A stretch of 14,704 nucleotides of DNA from Prevotellaceae bacterium. Lineage in GTDB: Bacteria > Bacteroidota > Bacteroidia > Bacteroidales > Paludibacteraceae. Positions 6,861 through 14,704 of this stretch are shown here, one piece after another. Below the pieces are notes generated by a model. That model saw nothing but the letters and a program-made list of their open reading frames with translations, was not told the DNA's origin and searched no databases. Numbering within the stretch: position 1 is the stretch's first letter; the number at the start of each line of letters is the position of its first letter. The stretch is taken from the NCBI GenBank assembly GCA_031290375.1, contig JAITNR010000068.1:1-14704 (forward strand), given 5' to 3'. The translations under genes were made by a program, and so were the position numbers.

Positions 6861-6882
6861 TATTCATTTTTCAAACCAAGCC

Positions 6883-8934
6883 ATGATTGATTCCCAGACA
6901 GTAGCCAAAATACAGGACGCAGCCCGAATAGAAGAGGTTGTAGGCGATTTTGTTACACTTCGCCGGCGGGGTGCGTATCTGGTCGGATTATGTCCTTTTC
7001 ATAACGAAAAAACGGGGTCATTCACCGTTTCGCCCGCCAAGGGCATCTTTCACTGCTTCGGATGCAACGAAGGCGGGAATTCGGTACATTTTATAATGAA
7101 GCATGAAAACCTTTCTTTCCCCGATGCACTCAAGTTTCTTGCCAAAAGGTACAACATCGAAATCCATGAAAGAGAACTCTCAAATGAAGAGAAAATTTTA
7201 CAAAATAACAGAGAGAATTTTTTGTTAATAAATGATTTCGCCACAAAATATTTCGCAGAAAATATCGACGATAACCAGCAGGGAACAAGCATAGGAAAGG
7301 CTTATTTTTATGAACGCGGCTTTAGTGATGCAACTATCAAAAAGTTTGAACTCGGTTATTCGTTCGACCAGTTCGATGCTTTTGTAAAAGAGGCGCGGAA
7401 AAAGAATTTCAAAGATGATTATCTTGTTCAAGTCGGTCTGGCTTCCAGGCGCGATGACGGATTGCTTTATGACAAATTTCGGGGCAGGGTGATGTTTCCC
7501 ATTCATTCTATTTCCGGAAAAATTGTGGGATTTGGCGGAAGAATTTTAGTCAAAAAAGATAATACGGGTAAATATATAAATTCTCCGGAGTCTGAAATTT
7601 ATCATAAATCAAACGAACTTTATGGTATTTTTTTCGCAAAAAATGAAATAGTCAAGCAGGACAGATGTTTTTTGGTAGAGGGTTATACCGATGTTATTTC
7701 GATGTCTCAGGCGGGAATCAAAAATGTTGTATCATCGTCTGGGACTGCGCTGACGCAGGGGCAAATAAAACTTATTCATCGCTTTACTCCGAATATTACC
7801 GTGATTTATGATGGCGATGCCGCCGGAATCAAGGCGTCTATCAGGGGAATTGACCTGCTGTTGGAGGAGGGAATGAACATTAAGACCGTGCTGCTGCCAC
7901 AGGGCGAAGACCCTGACAGTTTTGCCCGCAAAAACAATGCTTCAGACTACATCGAGTATATAAATAACAATCAAATTGATTTTATAAAGTTTAAAATCAG
8001 GATATTACTTGACGATGCCAAAAATGACCCTGTCAAAAAGGCTGCACTCATTAACGATGTTATTCGCAGTATTTCCATCATTCCTGACTTGATAATCAGG
8101 TCGGAGTATGTGAAGGAGTGTTCTTCTTTGCTTGATGTTGCGGAAAATCTTATTTATAACGAAATCAATAAAATATCGAGGGAAAAACGGCGCGAGAATC
8201 AGAACAATCTTGAGCGTTTGCAACGGACAGAAAGTGAGGCTGTCGAACAGAATATTGAGCCTCATCATGATTTGTTGCCGTCCGAGAGAAAGGACAGGAT
8301 TTTCATCCATGAAAGTGAACTTGCAAGTTATTTTGTAGTTAAGGACGGCGTGAAGCCTCTTGTTGGCGAGGAAAACGAAAAGGGTTATTTGACTGTTGGA
8401 GAGTATATATTAGGGTCTTTGAAGTTGAGCGGCTTGGAGTTTCGCACGTTGCTGTTCAGGAAAATAGGGAAGGAGTTTTGGGAGCAAAGTGAGAATAAAA
8501 ATTTTAATCCGGAGGAGTATTTTATGTATCATACTGATGTTGAAATAAGTTCTTTCGCTACAAAAATACTTGTGTTGACTAACAAATATACAGTCAGTGC
8601 TATTTTTGATGAAAAGGACAATATTATAATCCCCGAATTGTCCGAAACAAATTCTGATGACGAAAAAATCACCCTTTTGAAGCACAATTTTGAACGTCTT
8701 AGCCAAATACAGGAAATCGAAAAAACGGAGAAACTCAAACGGACAGTTGATAAACTTCTCAAGGAGTACGTCTTTGAAATCATTCTTAATGAAAGAAAAA
8801 AGGCGGACATTCAACTCAAAGATGCGTATAAAAATAATGCAGATGACAGTCTGATTTGGGAAAGAATACAGGAACTTGATAAAAAGAAAAAAGAAATAGG
8901 GAAAATACTTGATAATAGAGTTGTGAATAACTGA
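6883..8934 (+). CDS. dnaG: DNA primase
   Basis: A 683-residue DnaG, which makes RNA primers for DNA replication in the cytoplasm. The N-terminal CHC2 zinc domain has ligands C37, H40, C58 and C61 (CPFHNEKTGSF, FHCFGCNEGG). The RNA polymerase core follows, with RGRVMFPI and FGGRIL. The TOPRIM fold shows E266 in FLVEGYTDVISM and the metal-binding pair D310/D312 in VIYDGDAAGIKAS. The divergent C-terminal ~250 residues would contact the DnaB helicase; they include a charged stretch near 425-445 and a helical end. Length is normal for Bacteroidota primases. It is followed by a long inverted repeat that contains its stop codon and then by the Ste24-type protease gene on the same strand. Confidence 0.97.
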   Translation: MIDSQTVAKIQDAARIEEVVGDFVTLRRRGAYLVGLCPFHNEKTGSFTVSPAKGIFHCFGCNEGGNSVHFIMKHENLSFPDALKFLAKRYNIEIHERELSNEEKILQNNRENFLLINDFATKYFAENIDDNQQGTSIGKAYFYERGFSDATIKKFELGYSFDQFDAFVKEARKKNFKDDYLVQVGLASRRDDGLLYDKFRGRVMFPIHSISGKIVGFGGRILVKKDNTGKYINSPESEIYHKSNELYGIFFAKNEIVKQDRCFLVEGYTDVISMSQAGIKNVVSSSGTALTQGQIKLIHRFTPNITVIYDGDAAGIKASIRGIDLLLEEGMNIKTVLLPQGEDPDSFARKNNASDYIEYINNNQIDFIKFKIRILLDDAKNDPVKKAALINDVIRSISIIPDLIIRSEYVKECSSLLDVAENLIYNEINKISREKRRENQNNLERLQRTESEAVEQNIEPHHDLLPSERKDRIFIHESELASYFVVKDGVKPLVGEENEKGYLTVGEYILGSLKLSGLEFRTLLFRKIGKEFWEQSENKNFNPEEYFMYHTDVEISSFATKILVLTNKYTVSAIFDEKDNIIIPELSETNSDDEKITLLKHNFERLSQIQEIEKTEKLKRTVDKLLKEYVFEIILNERKKADIQLKDAYKNNADDSLIWERIQELDKKKKEIGKILDNRVVNN

Positions 8935-8999
8935 ATAATTGAAAATACAATGCAATACAATACGACTACCATAATCAGTTATTCAATTATTCGGTTATT
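8926..8999 (+). repeat. Intergenic repeat copy after dnaG, terminator-like
   Basis: Arms 8926-8943 and 8982-8999 pair over 18 positions with one G-T wobble, around a 38-base loop. The left arm carries the dnaG stop codon (8932-8934). The same pattern follows the next gene at 10241-10316, sharing CTGAATAATTGAAAATACAA and the ACGACT...AATCAGTTATTC part. It could end dnaG transcripts, although the stem is AT-rich. Confidence 0.65.
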
Positions 9000-9021
9000 T
9001 AAAAATAATTAATTAAAAAAT

Positions 9022-10254
9022 ATGACAGCTAATACATTGTTTATCGTTATTTTGGTGATTTTTATCGCTGATTATTTATTCGGCAGATACATTGCGTTTT
9101 TAAACGTAAAAAATTCAAAAAAGCCAATACCTGAACTGCTTGGTGATATTTATGATACGGAGAAATACGTCAAACAGCAGGCTTATTTCCGTACCAATTC
9201 CCGTTTTGGTATGTTGACAGATACGTTCAGTAGTGTTCTTATGTTGTTGATGCTGCTTTTTGGCGGTTTTGTGTGGTTGGATAATGTTGTAACGTGCTTG
9301 AATTTGCCGGAGGAATTTACAGCTATCTTGTTTTTTGGAATAATCTATTTTGCAAGCGATATTTTGAGTTTGCCGTTTGAAATTTATGATACGTTTGTAA
9401 TTGAGCAGCGGTTTAGTTTTAATATGATTACTCCTAAAGTTTTTGTTTTGGATAAGTTGAAGGGTTATTTGCTGACAATACTTATTGGCGGTGGAATGCT
9501 CTATCTTATTGTTTGGATTTATCTGCTTACTCCTGCTTATTTCTGGCTTTTGGCTTGGGCGGTTACGACTTTTTTTTCGCTGTTTATGAGTCTTTTCTAT
9601 TCGGATTTGATAGTTCCTCTTTTCAACAGGCAGACTCCGTTGCCGGACGGCGAGCTGAGAGATGCAATAGAAAATTTTGCAAATAAGGTTAATTTCAGCC
9701 TTAAAAATATCTACGTCATTGATGGCTCGAAGCGGACAACGAAGGCAAACGCTTACTTTACCGGCTTTTGGGGCAAAAAACGGGTTGTTCTTTACGACAC
9801 CCTTATTCAAACGATGACAAGCGAAGAGATTGTTGCCGTACTTTCGCACGAAATAGGTCATTACAAACACAGGGATACTCTCAAAAGTATGGCAATAATG
9901 TTGCCTTCCAATCTGTTGGTCTTTGTGCTTTTGGGGCTAATTCTCAAATACGATATTTTTGCTCAGGCGTTGGGAAGTGAGGTTTCGTCTTTTCATATTA
10001 ACATATTAAGTTTTGGTATTTTGTATACTCCAATATCTATGCTGCTTGGTATTTTTGGTAATATTCTTTCGCGGAAACATGAATATGCGGCGGATAATTT
10101 TGCAAAGCAGTATGATTTTGGGGATCAGTTAATCAGTTCTCTCAAAAAGCTTTCGGCGACTTCTTTGAGTAACCTTACACCGCATCCTTTGGCGGTGTTT
10201 TTGCAGTATTCTCACCCGACTTTGTTGCAAAGAATCAGTAAACTGAATAATTGA
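9022..10254 (+). CDS. Ste24-type M48 family zinc metalloprotease (CAAX prenyl protease homologue)
   Basis: A 410-residue integral membrane protease. Zinc motif HEIGH (H276, E277, H280) lies in VVLYDTLIQT-MTSEEIVAVLSHEIGH, and the third ligand E354 is in RKHEYAAD. Hydrophobic segments occur at about 5-25, 65-90, 100-118, 147-170, 175-200, 290-310 and 325-350, the Ste24 topology with the active site facing a membrane cavity. The N-terminal CAAX peptidase extension (VIEQRFSFNMITPKVF) is typical of this subfamily. Bacteria do not prenylate CAAX proteins, so a role in membrane protein quality control is likelier (inference). It starts 87 bases after dnaG with no promoter consensus between, so cotranscription is possible. 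Confidence 0.93.
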   Translation: MTANTLFIVILVIFIADYLFGRYIAFLNVKNSKKPIPELLGDIYDTEKYVKQQAYFRTNSRFGMLTDTFSSVLMLLMLLFGGFVWLDNVVTCLNLPEEFTAILFFGIIYFASDILSLPFEIYDTFVIEQRFSFNMITPKVFVLDKLKGYLLTILIGGGMLYLIVWIYLLTPAYFWLLAWAVTTFFSLFMSLFYSDLIVPLFNRQTPLPDGELRDAIENFANKVNFSLKNIYVIDGSKRTTKANAYFTGFWGKKRVVLYDTLIQTMTSEEIVAVLSHEIGHYKHRDTLKSMAIMLPSNLLVFVLLGLILKYDIFAQALGSEVSSFHINILSFGILYTPISMLLGIFGNILSRKHEYAADNFAKQYDFGDQLISSLKKLSATSLSNLTPHPLAVFLQYSHPTLLQRISKLNN

Positions 10255-10316
10255 AAATACAATACAGTATAGTATAGTACGACTGACGTAATCAGTTATT
10301 CAGTTATTCAATTATA
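10241..10316 (+). repeat. Intergenic repeat copy after the M48 protease gene
   Basis: AACTGAATAA (10241-10250) pairs with TTATTCAGTT (10296-10305), and the element includes the protease stop codon at 10252-10254. It is a diverged direct copy of 8929-8999, so the protease gene is flanked by two copies in the same orientation. Its right end abuts the phage gene scrap. Confidence 0.6.
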
Positions 10317-10489
10317 GGGTGTCCTTTCGGAAAAATCAGCCCTGTTTTTGCCAAATTGGTTTTGAACATTGGCGGCACAGGCGGATAGTCCATCGGCTCC
10401 ACCTCTGCCGCGCCCGAATACGGCAACTGTATTGCCTCGCACCTGTAGCGCCAGCCATTCGGCGGATAGTAGGTTTTCCAAAAGTCGTG
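10316..10489 (-). pseudogene. Fragment of a phage head morphogenesis protein (Mu gpF / SPP1 gp7-like)
   Basis: The minus strand encodes HDFWKTYYPPNGWRYRCEAI near 10489 and PPMFKTNLAKTGLIFPKGHP at its end. FW-x-YYPPNGW-x-CRC is the conserved motif of phage minor head proteins such as Mu gpF and SPP1 gp7; here the usual second residue before RC is Tyr. Only about 58 residues remain of a protein usually several hundred long. The frame reads on upstream as antisense of the ABC/GNAT remnant, so that part is not phage sequence. The piece is a scrap of a Mu-like prophage. Confidence 0.6.
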
Positions 10490-10490
10490 A

Positions 10491-11105
10491 TTTATTGGCT
10501 TTGTTGCACCCGATGGCGACTTTAACGCCGTAACCGCTGCACTTTCGGCAGTCGGTTTGGGCGATGTTCCTGCGTGGTTAAGACCGTTCCACGTTCTTTC
10601 AAACGGCGAGAAATTCCGTGCCGGGTTGGCGCGTTTGGTTGCCGAAAACCCCGACAAAGTAGTTATTGACGAATTTACCTCTGTTATCGACCGCCAAATT
10701 GCCAAAATCGGTGCGCAGGCATTTGCAAAGGCGTGGAAACGTGGCAGCGGGTAAATCGTCCTGTTGTCCTGCCATTACGATATAATCGAGTGGCTACAGC
10801 CTGACTGGATTTACGACACTTCGGAGGCGCGGTTCGCCCGCGACTGTCTTCGGCAACGCCCGAAAATCAAACTTGACATTTACAAGGCAAATGGAAAGTT
10901 TTGGCGATATTTTTAAAAGCATCATTATTTAGATTTGTTGCCGCCACCGGCAGCCGAATATTATATCGGACTGATTGACGGCGAACTCGTGGCGCATCTT
11001 GCCGTTGCACCAATGTTTCAAACAAAATGTTACCGTGCCACGCGAATGGTTGTAATGCCCGAATGGCAGGGAGCAGGTATTGGAACACGCTTTTTAGATG
11101 CAATA
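10491..11105 (+). pseudogene. Broken ABC-ATPase/GNAT fusion protein of mobile-element type
   Basis: In one frame from 10491 the plus strand encodes LSAVGLGDVPAWLRPFHVL, the ABC-like signature SNGEKFRAGLAR, Walker B VVIDEFTSVIDR, then LSCHYDIIEWLQPDWIYDT, then a GNAT domain (KHHYLDLLPP, AHLAVAPM, and the acetyl-CoA loop VVMPEWQGAGIGTRFLDA). This order matches phage- and ICE-borne ATPase-acetyltransferase fusions. It is interrupted by two in-frame TAA codons (10752-10754, 10914-10916), lacks Walker A and the first half of the protein, and ends inside the GNAT domain where glycosyltransferase sequence from the other strand takes over (about 11095-11110). It is non-functional as it stands. Confidence 0.75.
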
Positions 11106-11437
11106 TGGCAATCGTCATTTGAATATTCTTTGCCGATGAAATAAGGTAAATCTAACAAGTCATCAAACGATTTGAGTACTTCCACATCGGTATCCAAATA
11201 AATTCCGCCGTAATTGTACAAAGCATGCAATCGGATATAATCGGCGGCAAAAGCGTATTTTTTGCTTTCAAACGCCTGCTTTACCCAAAGTGAAGAATTT
11301 TTGTCAAATCGCTCAAAATTCCACCACATAAATTCATAATCAGGCAAATGTTTTTTCCACGAGTCCATACACACCCTGATTTTTTCGGGAAATGGGTCGT
11401 TGCTGAGCCAGCAGTAATGGATTATTTTTGGTATCAT
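11030..11437 (-). pseudogene. Truncated glycosyltransferase with DXD motif (GT32-like)
   Basis: From the ATG at 11437 the protein begins MIPKIIHYCWLSNDPFPEKI and reaches the sugar-nucleotide/metal site GGIYLDTDVEVLKSFDDLL, with RLHALYNYGG before it: the N-terminal half of the Gly_transf_sug (DXD) family, which adds sugars to surface polysaccharides. Genuine sequence stops after about 110 residues (near KEYSNDD). The last ~26 codons are antisense of the GNAT remnant, ending at the stop at 11030. Family members are usually about 230-260 residues, so half is missing. Its ATG follows the DinD-like fragment's stop by two bases. The first 30 bases of the gene occur again at 14175-14204. Confidence 0.75.
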
Positions 11438-11438
11438 A
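11409..11438 (+). repeat. 30-bp direct repeat, left copy
   Basis: Positions 11409-11438 are identical to 14175-14204. They cover the glycosyltransferase start codon and the codons for MIPKIIHYC. The flanking bases differ on both sides. Confidence 0.85.
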
Positions 11439-11439
11439 G

Positions 11440-11604
11440 TTATTCCTTCGGTAATTTTTGCGTATTTTTCTCTATTGATTTTCCGAGCAGGGTTTGCAGT
11501 TCGCGCGCAAACCACACTTCTACCTGCTCGCCTTCTTCATTCCGAATAAAATGAACGATTTGGTCAAAACTTGACTTGTATTGAATAATCTGTTGTCTGT
11601 CCAT
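11440..11604 (-). pseudogene. 5' fragment of a DinD-like (DNA damage-inducible protein D) gene
   Basis: A 54-codon minus-strand ORF begins MDRQQIIQYKSSFDQIVHFI and continues through EVWFARELQTLLG, the characteristic start of bacteroidetes DinD-like proteins (WxARxLxxxLGY). Full-length members are roughly 270-300 residues. After the glycine at residue 41 the sequence changes to KSIEKNTQKLPKE and a stop, which is probably the native leader of the glycosyltransferase gene read in this frame. A junction near 11480 therefore joins the DinD start to the glycosyltransferase. The stop is two bases from the next ATG, so coupled translation would be possible. Confidence 0.6.
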
Positions 11605-11646
11605 ATTCTATGTTTATTTTCATTTTTTTATATTTTTATTGCGAAA

Positions 11647-12682
<1,036 letters not shown>

Positions 12683-12727
12683 TGTCTAATTAATGAATAA
12701 TTTTTTGTATCACAGTTTGTTAAATTT

Positions 12728-14104
12728 TTAGCATTTCACTATCTCCAAAATATCTTCGGTAAAGAAAATTTTTCGTTCGGTTTCGTTTTTTACTTTGTTT
12801 TTCAGAAAAAGCACAGGTATTACTTTCTTTCCTTTTGCAAAAGGCAACAAAAGGGCTTTTTTTTCTAATTCTGCAAAAAGTTCTTTCACATTCGGCTCTT
12901 TGTCCCACCATTTACACTCGCCAACCAACAAGTGCCGTCCATCTTGCGATTCGGCTACGACATCTATTTCTATCGGCTTGTCTTTTGCAGGCGTTCCCCA
13001 ATAATTTGAGGCAACATTAAAATGTATATCGTCAATATTGAGAAATGGAACCGCCTCGCGACAAAGTTTTTCCCAATACCAGGACACATAGCCCGAAAAT
13101 TGTTCTTTTATCCGTTTGGTCACCGTAGAGGCTTGCTCAATCTCAATAAAAGAACGATTGGGAACTACAAAACGAAAATAAAAATGGAGAAAAGAGTCGG
13201 CTATTTTATACAAACTTTTTTTGCTGTTTTTAGGATTTTCGCCAAATGGCACAATGCGTTCCAAATAACCCAACATCAACAGTTTTTCCAATGGGGCAGA
13301 CAGATGTGTCGCCGGTTTTTCGAGTCGTGCCGCTATTTCCGACAAACGATTGCAGCCCGCAGCCACAAGCGAAAGTATGGTAAACGAATGAACGGTGTCG
13401 CGCATATCGTCTAAAAACAAGCGCATTGGCTCGTCGTAGAGAATACCCTGCGAAGTAAGCAAATGATATTCGAGCGCAGAGAATAGCGTTTTCTCGGTCA
13501 GCCGCAATTCCCAATAACGTGGTATTCCGCCCCAAACGCTGTATTCTTCTACGGTTTCAATGGCAGAAGTATTCAACATTTCCTGCAAATAACTTGCCCG
13601 CATCGGCTTTATTTTCATTATTTCGTCTGCCCTGCCAAACAAAGGGGCGGCGCTGTCAAATACCAAGCCGTGCATCAGTTGTTGTGACGAGCCGCAAAGT
13701 AACAGATTAAAATTCAACTGTTCTTTCCTGTCCATCTGTTTTTGAATAATGGCGGGCAATTCGGGCGAATTTTTAACCAAATACGGAAATTCGTCCAAAC
13801 AAAGCGTAATTCGTCTGTTCAGGCGCAGGTTAAACGCCTCAAAAAGCGTTTCCCAATCGGGATAAATTACCTTGTCGAAACTTTCTACAACAACACTCAG
13901 TGTTTTTGCCAGCAGAAGCCGTTGCTGCGTTGCTTCCGACTGGTCTGCCATAAAATAGCAATCGTTGTAATCCAGAACCTGACGAATCAGACGCGATTTT
14001 CCACAACGCCGCCGTCCGTAAACTACAACAAAAGTCGCATTTTCACGGAGCAAAGCCTTTCGTAGCCGCTCCTGTTCCAATATTCTATTTACAAATTTCA
14101 GCAT
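12728..14104 (-). CDS. AAA+ ATPase with C-terminal DUF234/PD-(D/E)XK-like domain
   Basis: A 458-residue protein (ATG at 14104). Walker A is GRRRCGKS (about 31-38), Walker B is LCLDEFPYL, followed by the sensor-like LLLCGSS: the ATPase_2 (MNS-type) domain over about 1-215. A winged-helix segment follows (CNRLSEIAARLEKPATHLSA, about 260-300). The C-terminal domain (about 300-458) has EIDVVAES...HLLVGECKW, the D-(E)xK pattern of PD-(D/E)XK nucleases found in DUF234. A longer frame beginning with TTG at 14134 overlaps the -7 element and is rejected. The family is widespread, often horizontally acquired and of unknown function, with DNA-linked or toxin-like roles suggested. It is the first gene of a likely unit with the acyltransferase. 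Confidence 0.88.
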   Translation of the reverse strand: MLKFVNRILEQERLRKALLRENATFVVVYGRRRCGKSRLIRQVLDYNDCYFMADQSEATQQRLLLAKTLSVVVESFDKVIYPDWETLFEAFNLRLNRRITLCLDEFPYLVKNSPELPAIIQKQMDRKEQLNFNLLLCGSSQQLMHGLVFDSAAPLFGRADEIMKIKPMRASYLQEMLNTSAIETVEEYSVWGGIPRYWELRLTEKTLFSALEYHLLTSQGILYDEPMRLFLDDMRDTVHSFTILSLVAAGCNRLSEIAARLEKPATHLSAPLEKLLMLGYLERIVPFGENPKNSKKSLYKIADSFLHFYFRFVVPNRSFIEIEQASTVTKRIKEQFSGYVSWYWEKLCREAVPFLNIDDIHFNVASNYWGTPAKDKPIEIDVVAESQDGRHLLVGECKWWDKEPNVKELFAELEKKALLLPFAKGKKVIPVLFLKNKVKNETERKIFFTEDILEIVKC

Positions 14105-14131
14105 ATTTCTCTGTTTAATAATTATGTTCGA

Positions 14132-14162
14132 CAAAGATAATGTTTTTCAAGCATAATTCAAA
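14132..14162 (-). promoter_or_regulatory. Bacteroidota promoter of the ATPase gene
   Basis: Minus-strand TTTG (complement of 14159-14162) and TATCTTTG (complement of 14132-14139) lie 19 bases apart, a full consensus match. The start point falls near 14125, about 20 bases before the ATG at 14104. The TTTG lies just next to the glycosyltransferase-start remnant. Confidence 0.7.
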
Positions 14163-14170
14163 ATTATTTT

Positions 14171-14204
14171 GCAGCAGCAGTAATGGATTATTTTTGGTAT
14201 CATA
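14171..14204 (-). pseudogene. Remnant of a glycosyltransferase start (second copy)
   Basis: From an ATG at 14204 the minus strand reads MIPKIIHYC and then two extra cysteines before running into unrelated sequence with a stop 19 codons in. The first 30 bases are identical to the start of the truncated glycosyltransferase at 11409-11438. A TAACTTTG element (complement of 14229-14236) stands 25 bases upstream, a normal promoter distance for this start codon. Confidence 0.6.
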
Positions 14205-14228
14205 ATTTTTGTTTTTTCTTTTTAAACG

Positions 14229-14236
14229 CAAAGTTA
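14229..14236 (-). promoter_or_regulatory. Orphan -7 element upstream of the glycosyltransferase-start remnant
   Basis: Minus-strand TAACTTTG matches TAnnTTTG. No TTTG is present at 19-21 bases upstream. It fits the remnant start at 14204 by distance, suggesting the original promoter of the glycosyltransferase. Confidence 0.4.
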
Positions 14237-14372
14237 TTTTTATATAGGGGACTTCTAATAATTCATTTTCATACAGAGCCGTAGTCCGAATAAAAACTCC
14301 ACCGAAAAATCAATGCAAAGTTAAATCAATAAAATGAGAAAAAAATATTTTTTTTCACTTTATTTGTAAATT

Positions 14373-14400
14373 CTATCTATCTATCTATCTATCTATCTAT
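14373..14400 (+). repeat. CTAT tetranucleotide tract, 7 units
   Basis: Seven perfect CTAT units lie outside any recognised ORF, about 30 bases beyond the transposase stop codon on the minus strand. It is the inverted counterpart of the GATA tract at 12079-12125, so the two can pair as a 28-base inverted repeat flanking the ATPase gene. Confidence 0.9.
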
Positions 14401-14431
14401 CAGTGTTTTATAAAATTAAATTTAATGTAAT

Positions 14432-14704
14432 TTAATATTTAATCGGCAAAAGTTGCAGGCGGACTATCTGTTCGTAACGACACATGTTATAGACCAAATT
14501 TATCAGCCCGATACGTCCTTTAATCCGCTGAAAACCAATCGACCGCATAAAAAAATCGCCCATTGAATTTGTTATAAACCCATAAATGTGTTCCACACGG
14601 CTGCGTGTCCTCGATTTGAGCCTGTTATTTTCCTTTTGCTCATCTGTTAATGGCTTGTTTTTGAACGCTTTTTCTATAATTTTCGGAGTAATATTTTTGC
14701 TTTT
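14432..14704 (-). CDS. IS5-type DDE transposase, C-terminal part (runs off the window)
   Basis: The last 90 codons of a transposase, with the 5' end beyond the right edge. The segment SRTRSRVEHIYGF carries the final catalytic glutamate (E38 of this fragment, in RVEH) of the DDE_Tnp_1 fold. IGFQRIKGRIGLINLVYNMC then matches the conserved end of IS5/IS1182-group transposases, followed by a short tail and TAA. It is intact as far as visible. The reading direction is minus, so the right half of the element lies outside the window and its left end lies between 14205 and 14431. Confidence 0.82.
   Translation of the reverse strand, partial: KSKNITPKIIEKAFKNKPLTDEQKENNRLKSRTRSRVEHIYGFITNSMGDFFMRSIGFQRIKGRIGLINLVYNMCRYEQIVRLQLLPIKY

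Larger units (their letters stand above)
14247..14704 (-). mobile_element. Insertion sequence, IS5-type, partial; boundary uncertain
   Basis: The transposase fragment defines the element. The proposed end at GGGGACTTCTAATAA (14247-14261) is a guess: it marks a change from the AT-rich DNA near the glycosyltransferase remnant. The matching inverted end lies outside the window, so the limit could be anywhere between about 14240 and 14430. If right, the CTAT tract belongs to the element's non-coding end. Confidence 0.35.

Noticed and set aside
8410..8955. 181-codon minus-strand ORF opposite the 3' part of dnaG
   Set aside because: Phe/Ile-rich antisense reading of the AT-rich dnaG C-terminus, with no motif or promoter.
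9115..9870. 251-codon minus-strand ORF opposite the M48 protease gene
   Set aside because: The composition is biased (Lys, Asn, Gln, Ile) and no domain is seen. The sense frame encodes a clear metalloprotease, so this is an antisense shadow.
10490..10705. Upstream part of the minus-strand ORF that ends in the phage head fragment
   Set aside because: This stretch is antisense to the conserved ATPase motifs on the plus strand. Only 10316-10489 resembles phage protein, so the long ORF is chimeric.
14105..14134. N-terminal extension of the ATPase from a TTG at 14134
   Set aside because: It overlaps the -7 promoter element at 14132-14139. The ATG at 14104 is a proper start.
14373..14400. CRISPR-like or tandem coding repeat
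   Set aside because: A pure 4-base microsatellite without spacers and not within an ORF. No CRISPR array or tRNA was seen anywhere in the window.

Overview
The window looks like a chromosomal segment of a Bacteroidota (probably Bacteroidales) bacterium. The DNA is AT-rich. Three sites match the Bacteroidota housekeeping promoter (TTTG, 19-21 bases, TAnnTTTG), and the gene families fit: PafA-like phosphatase, PD40/WD40-like envelope protein, the bacteroidetes-type GPAT-like acyltransferase and an M48/Ste24 protease. I cannot name a species.

Layout. Positions 1-413 hold a minus-strand promoter pointing out of the window and a collapsed remnant of a LolD-type ABC ATPase. Positions 414-6139 are a minus-strand run: AraC-type regulator, a PafA-like protein that seems to have lost its catalytic residues, phosphoglycolate phosphatase (gph), a secreted PD40 beta-propeller protein and a PlsC/GPAT-like acyltransferase. 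Between the last two, on the opposite strand, are a textbook sigma-54 promoter and, about 60 bases on, an intrinsic terminator: a candidate small RNA gene. Positions 6273-10254 run on the plus strand: a small unknown ORF, a structured leader with a REP-like element and a long palindrome, dnaG primase, and a Ste24-type protease. dnaG and the protease end in copies of the same intergenic repeat.

From 10316 to the end the window is an accessory, rearranged zone. It starts with abutting gene scraps: a Mu-F/SPP1-gp7-like phage head fragment, an ABC-ATPase/GNAT fusion with two in-frame stops, the first third or so of a glycosyltransferase, and the first 40 codons of a DinD-like gene. Next comes an acyltransferase-3 membrane O-acyltransferase split by 11 copies of GATA inside its coding sequence. 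It is out of frame now, and 10 or 13 copies would restore it, so it is a strong phase-variation candidate. Then come an AAA ATPase with a C-terminal PD-(D/E)XK-like (DUF234) domain under its own promoter, a 30-bp duplicate of the glycosyltransferase start, a second tetranucleotide tract (CTAT x7, inverted relative to the first), and the C-terminus of an IS5-type transposase running off the right edge.

How the genes may work together (inference): the left and middle parts are core housekeeping and envelope genes. The right part resembles a surface-polysaccharide variation locus, with a glycosyltransferase and a switchable O-acyltransferase, reshaped by phage- and IS-related rearrangement. The strongest leads are the GATA switch, the sigma-54-driven small RNA and the repeats bracketing the ATPase/acyltransferase block.
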